A stretch of 16,364 bases of DNA from assembly GCA_965363725.1 (NCBI GenBank), contig CBDTUS010000077.1, positions 1-16,364 of the forward strand. Reading direction: 5' to 3'. The notes under the pieces were generated by a model that saw only the letters and a list, made by a program, of their open reading frames with translations, was not told where the DNA came from and did not search any database. This document shows positions 13,636-16,364 of this stretch, in pieces. How positions within the stretch are numbered: the stretch's first letter is position 1; every line of letters begins with the position of its first letter. The stretch is from JAGLCY01 sp965363725. GTDB taxonomy: Bacteria; Krumholzibacteriota; Krumholzibacteriia; LZORAL124-64-63. A program made the position numbers and the translations under genes.

Positions 13636-15378
13636 GGCCTTGGCGCGCGCTCCGGGTTTCTTTTCCCCGGGAGTCTTCTTGCCGTTCAGAACGGGGTCCT
13701 GCGAACACAGGCAGGGCCGACCGAACAGGTAGCCCTGCCCCAGCCGAACCCCCATGTCCACCAGGATGTGGTAGTCCTCGGTATTCTCGATGCCCTCGGC
13801 CACCACTTCGGCCTCCAGCACGTCGGCCACCTTCAACAGCCGCACCAGGGCCGAGCGCATCTCGGGATCGACGGCCAAACCCCGGACCAGCCGCTTGTCC
13901 ACCTTCATCACCTGCGGGTGCAGCATGATCAGCCCCTCGAGGCAGCTGTTGCCGAAGCCCACGTCGTCGATGGCCATGCGGATGCCCGCCTTCTGGATGG
14001 CCTGGACATGAGGCACGAGCACCGAGGGGTCACCCAGCAGCTGCTGCTCGCTGATCTCCAGACAGCAGCGGCCGTCCTCGCCGTTGGGGTTGAGGACCCG
14101 GATCAGCTCCTCGGCCTCGGTCTGCAGCAGGGTGGCCGGCATGATGTTCACGTGGAAGTGGCCGCCGTTGCCCAGGCGTCCGGCGGCTGCCGCGCAGAGC
14201 TTGAGGCAGCGCAGATCCACGGCGGTGGTGATGTCGTTCTCCTGGCAGAAGCTGAACAGGTCGTCCGGTCGGCGCAGGGGACCTTCGGGGCCGCGGATGA
14301 GCATCTCACGGGAGACGATCCGGCCGTCGGTCAGGTTGACGATGGGCTGGCTGGACACTTCCAGCACATTGCCCCTCAGCAGCGCGGAAACCATTTCCGG
14401 TCCGGCCGAAACCGGCCGGATCATGCCGACCTCCTCCACGCTGGCCGCCCGGGCCACCCGGTTCTTGCCCTTGAGCTTGCTGCGCTGCAGCACGAAGTGG
14501 GCCTTGGCCAGCACTTCATCGAAGGACAACGACGTGGGGCTGATCGCCGTCAAGCCCAGGCTGGCCGTGGTGGTGATGGATTCGTGGCCGGCCTTGATAA
14601 CGTCTCGGCTTACGGCCAGGCGGATTTTCTCCGCGATGATCTCGCCATCGGCGATCTCCGTTTCCGGCAGCATGATCACGAACCGGTCGGTGCCGCAGCG
14701 CCCCACCCGGTCCTGGTCGCGGACCGACTCCTTGATGCGGCGGGCCGCCCCCACCAGCACCAGGTCGCCCACCCCATGCCCCATGGTGGCGTTGATCCGG
14801 GAGAAATCGTCCAGGTCGACCAGCAGGATCAGCAGTTCGTCGCCCTCTCTGCGGCAGCGCGCCAGCTCGTCCATGATGGCCCGTTCCATGCCCTTGCGGT
14901 TCAGCAGATCCGTCAGCGAATCCATGTGGACCAGCCAGTCCAGCCGGGCGGTGACCTGGGCCAATTGGCGGCTGAGCGTCATTTCCCGGCGGCAGAACTC
15001 GAAGGTGCGGGACCAGATGAAATAATCGAATTCATCGGCCAGCAGACACTCCCGCGCGCCCGCCCGGCGGGCGGCCTGGCGCTGTTCGTTGGTCGGTGAA
15101 CTCATCAGGGCGATGACGGGGATTTCAGGGTAGGCGGCACTCATCTCGGCGATCGAATCAGTCAGGTCCGACCCGGCCGGATCCGGCCCGATCAACACCA
15201 GGTCCACCGGACTGATCTTCAGGTAGGTGAGCGCGTCGCTGAGATGGGTCAGGTGGGCCACCCGGTAGTCGGACTGCTCGCTGGAAGGACCGCAGCCCAG
15301 CAACCCGCGGATGCGATCCGCCAGCGCCGCGTCGCGGTGCACGAACAATATACGGCATACCTTTGCGTCGGAGGACAT
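13633..15378 (-). CDS. REC-like/GGDEF/EAL protein, likely cyclic-di-GMP phosphodiesterase
   Basis: The 581-residue product has three domains. Residues 7-125 resemble a response-regulator receiver, but the phospho-Asp position in DLVLIGP reads Gly64, so it is probably not phosphorylated. Residues 145-310 form a GGDEF domain (DSLTDLLNR, VDLDDFSRI) whose signature reads GTDRF (229-233). Loss of the metal-binding Glu argues against cyclase activity, while the inhibitory-site RxxD (RDQD, 220-223) is kept. Residues 325-560 form an EAL domain with E358 (EML), N411, E441, D471-D472, K492, E528 and Q548 (QGYLFGRP) all in place, so c-di-GMP hydrolysis is likely. The C-terminus is Lys/Pro-rich. It is probably soluble, as no membrane segments are seen. 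The ATG at 15378 with AGGA 8 nt upstream is preferred to the in-frame TTG at 15465, which has no ribosome-binding site and gives a non-domain extension. Confidence 0.9.
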   Translation of the reverse strand: MSSDAKVCRILFVHRDAALADRIRGLLGCGPSSEQSDYRVAHLTHLSDALTYLKISPVDLVLIGPDPAGSDLTDSIAEMSAAYPEIPVIALMSSPTNEQRQAARRAGARECLLADEFDYFIWSRTFEFCRREMTLSRQLAQVTARLDWLVHMDSLTDLLNRKGMERAIMDELARCRREGDELLILLVDLDDFSRINATMGHGVGDLVLVGAARRIKESVRDQDRVGRCGTDRFVIMLPETEIADGEIIAEKIRLAVSRDVIKAGHESITTTASLGLTAISPTSLSFDEVLAKAHFVLQRSKLKGKNRVARAASVEEVGMIRPVSAGPEMVSALLRGNVLEVSSQPIVNLTDGRIVSREMLIRGPEGPLRRPDDLFSFCQENDITTAVDLRCLKLCAAAAGRLGNGGHFHVNIMPATLLQTEAEELIRVLNPNGEDGRCCLEISEQQLLGDPSVLVPHVQAIQKAGIRMAIDDVGFGNSCLEGLIMLHPQVMKVDKRLVRGLAVDPEMRSALVRLLKVADVLEAEVVAEGIENTEDYHILVDMGVRLGQGYLFGRPCLCSQDPVLNGKKTPGEKKPGARAKA

Positions 15379-15412
15379 GGTGCGCGTCCTGAATCCCTTC
15401 AGCGTCGATGAA

Positions 15413-15430
15413 GGCCACGTCCTTGTGGCC
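15413..15430 (-). other. Hairpin in the leader of the GGDEF/EAL gene
   Basis: GGCCAC (15413-15418) and GTGGCC (15425-15430) pair perfectly around a 6-nt loop, about 35 nt upstream of the start codon. It could be a weak metF terminator or a leader structure. No T-tract follows. Confidence 0.35.
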
Positions 15431-15456
15431 GGGTGCCCGGTCGGGCTGTTGGCGGA

Positions 15457-15485
15457 ACCGTACAATGCGGCCGGCGGGTTCGCAA
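15457..15485 (-). promoter_or_regulatory. Weak promoter candidate for the GGDEF/EAL gene
   Basis: On the minus strand, TTGCGA (15485-15480) and TACGGT (15462-15457) are 17 bp apart. The -10 match is only partial, so read-through from metF is an alternative. Confidence 0.3.
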
Positions 15486-15501
15486 CCGAATTATCTGCGG
15501 G

Positions 15502-16364
15502 TCAGGTGAGTTCCTGGATGATCTCCACCGAGGGCGAAGCGTCGTTCATGACGTAGAAATGTATGCATTCCACGCCCGAGTTGAGAAGTTCCTCGACCTG
15601 CTTCTTGCCCCAGGCGCGGCCGATGGCCTTGACGTTCTTGGGCGATTCCATGATCTCGTCCACCAGCTCATCCGGGATGGTAACGTGGAAATGCTTGGCC
15701 AGGGAAGTCAGCTGGCGCACCCCGTCGATGAGCTTGATTCCCGGAATAATCGGCACGGTGATGCCCGCGGCCCGGCACTGCTTCACGTAGTTGTGAAAAT
15801 TGGCGTTTTCGAAGAACATCTGGGTGACAATGTAGTCGGCCCCGTTTTCGACCTTGCGCTTCAGGTTCGCGACGTCGGTCTTGAGGTTCGGCGCCTCGAT
15901 GTGTTTTTCCGGATACCCCCCCACCCCGATGCAAAAGTTGATGGGCTCACTGTTGGCGATGTCGTCCAGGAACTTGGCCTGGCGCAGGTCGACGAGCTGC
16001 TTGACCAGGTCGCTGGCGTAGATGTTCCGGGTCCGGCCCGAGCTCAGCACCTTGTTGTAGTTGGATTCGTCGCCGCGGATGGCCAGGACGTTGTGGATAC
16101 CCAGGTAGTTGAGCTCGATGATCGCGTCTTCGGTCTCTTCGCGCGTGAAACCGGTGCACAGCAGATGGGGCACCGTATCGATGCCGTAGCGGTTCTGGAT
16201 GATGCCGCAGATGCTGATGGTGCCCGGCCGTTTCTTCTTGACCCGCCGCTCGATGGAACCGTCCGGCTTCTCCTCGTAGGACGCTTCGGCCATGTGGCTG
16301 GTCACGTCGATGAACGGCGGGTAGACCGGCGCGATCTGTTCGACCATGTCGATGATGTCGCTCA
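15502..16364 (-). CDS. metF: Methylenetetrahydrofolate reductase, 5' end beyond the window
   Basis: This flavoenzyme reduces 5,10-methylene-THF to 5-methyl-THF, the methyl donor for methionine synthesis. The frame is open to the right edge, with SDII ahead of the internal ATG at 16347. MetF proteins carry about 30-40 more N-terminal residues, including the catalytic Glu of the FEFFPP motif, so the true start is outside. Visible family features are PPFIDVTSH, KKRPGTISICGIIQNRYG, PHLLCTGF, LGIHNVLAIRGDE, FCIGVGGYPEKHIEAPNL, NGADYIVTQMFFENANF and VPIIPGIKLI. The SIERRVKKKRPGTISICG insert and the overall pattern resemble the MetF form I associate with Bacteroidetes rather than the E. coli form. 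The gap to the next gene is 123 nt, on the same strand. The stop is TGA at 15502. Confidence 0.95.
   Translation of the reverse strand, partial: SDIIDMVEQIAPVYPPFIDVTSHMAEASYEEKPDGSIERRVKKKRPGTISICGIIQNRYGIDTVPHLLCTGFTREETEDAIIELNYLGIHNVLAIRGDESNYNKVLSSGRTRNIYASDLVKQLVDLRQAKFLDDIANSEPINFCIGVGGYPEKHIEAPNLKTDVANLKRKVENGADYIVTQMFFENANFHNYVKQCRAAGITVPIIPGIKLIDGVRQLTSLAKHFHVTIPDELVDEIMESPKNVKAIGRAWGKKQVEELLNSGVECIHFYVMNDASPSVEIIQELT

Noticed and set aside
13456..15099. Long plus-strand open frame opposite the GGDEF/EAL gene
   Set aside because: It is antisense to unmistakable EAL and GGDEF motifs and has a His/Gln-rich, low-information translation.
1..16364. CRISPR array, insertion sequence, prophage or toxin-antitoxin system
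   Set aside because: No spaced direct repeats, no transposase or integrase, no terminal inverted repeats. The holin-like domain is a membrane-family resemblance only, and the lone HNH gene has no phage neighbours.

Overview
The window is a GC-rich, gene-dense stretch of bacterial chromosome with short spacers and no detectable phage, plasmid, insertion-sequence or CRISPR signatures. The MetF at the right edge resembles the long-insert MetF type I associate with Bacteroidetes, yet the DNA is strongly GC-rich. This would suit a GC-rich lineage near the FCB group (for example Krumholzibacteriota- or Eisenbacteria-like), but that placement is a weak inference from a few proteins.

Left part (1-6971, all minus strand). 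A promoter at about 6943-6971 appears to drive four genes read right to left: an exported TPR-repeat protein, an abutting exported protein with a peptidase-MA-like fold but no zinc motif, glutamyl-tRNA synthetase (gltX), and a membrane protein joining a holin-IV-like domain to an alkaline-phosphatase-superfamily domain. Directly downstream on the same strand, with their own promoter, lie tRNA-Gln(CTG) and tRNA-Glu(CTC). They are separated by a perfect hairpin and followed by one or two intrinsic terminators. A GluRS gene and both tRNAs that a non-discriminating GluRS would charge therefore sit within 4 kb.

Middle part (7031-10948). A family-2 SAM-dependent O-methyltransferase-like gene and an HNH endonuclease gene run leftward from a clear sigma70-type promoter in an AT-rich patch (9116-9144). 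On the other side, a metallo-beta-lactamase-fold hydrolase and an exported alpha/beta-hydrolase run rightward and overlap by 4 nt. The alpha/beta-hydrolase has Ala in place of the nucleophile Ser.

Right part (10959-16364). gmd (GDP-mannose 4,6-dehydratase) and an MIO-type aromatic amino acid ammonia-lyase are divergent, and their candidate promoters overlap at the -10 elements. A REC-like/GGDEF/EAL protein with degenerate REC and GGDEF domains but an apparently intact EAL domain converges on the lyase. metF, missing its 5' end, closes the window.

No single new system is evident. The most notable points are the gltX/tRNA-Gln/tRNA-Glu cluster, three proteins that keep a fold but have lost key catalytic residues (peptidase-MA-like, alpha/beta-hydrolase, GGDEF), a HAL-like lyase with altered pocket motifs and no hut neighbours, and two compact promoter arrangements. 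Start codons were moved inward from the longest reading frame for several genes where a Shine-Dalgarno sequence, signal peptide or promoter position required it.
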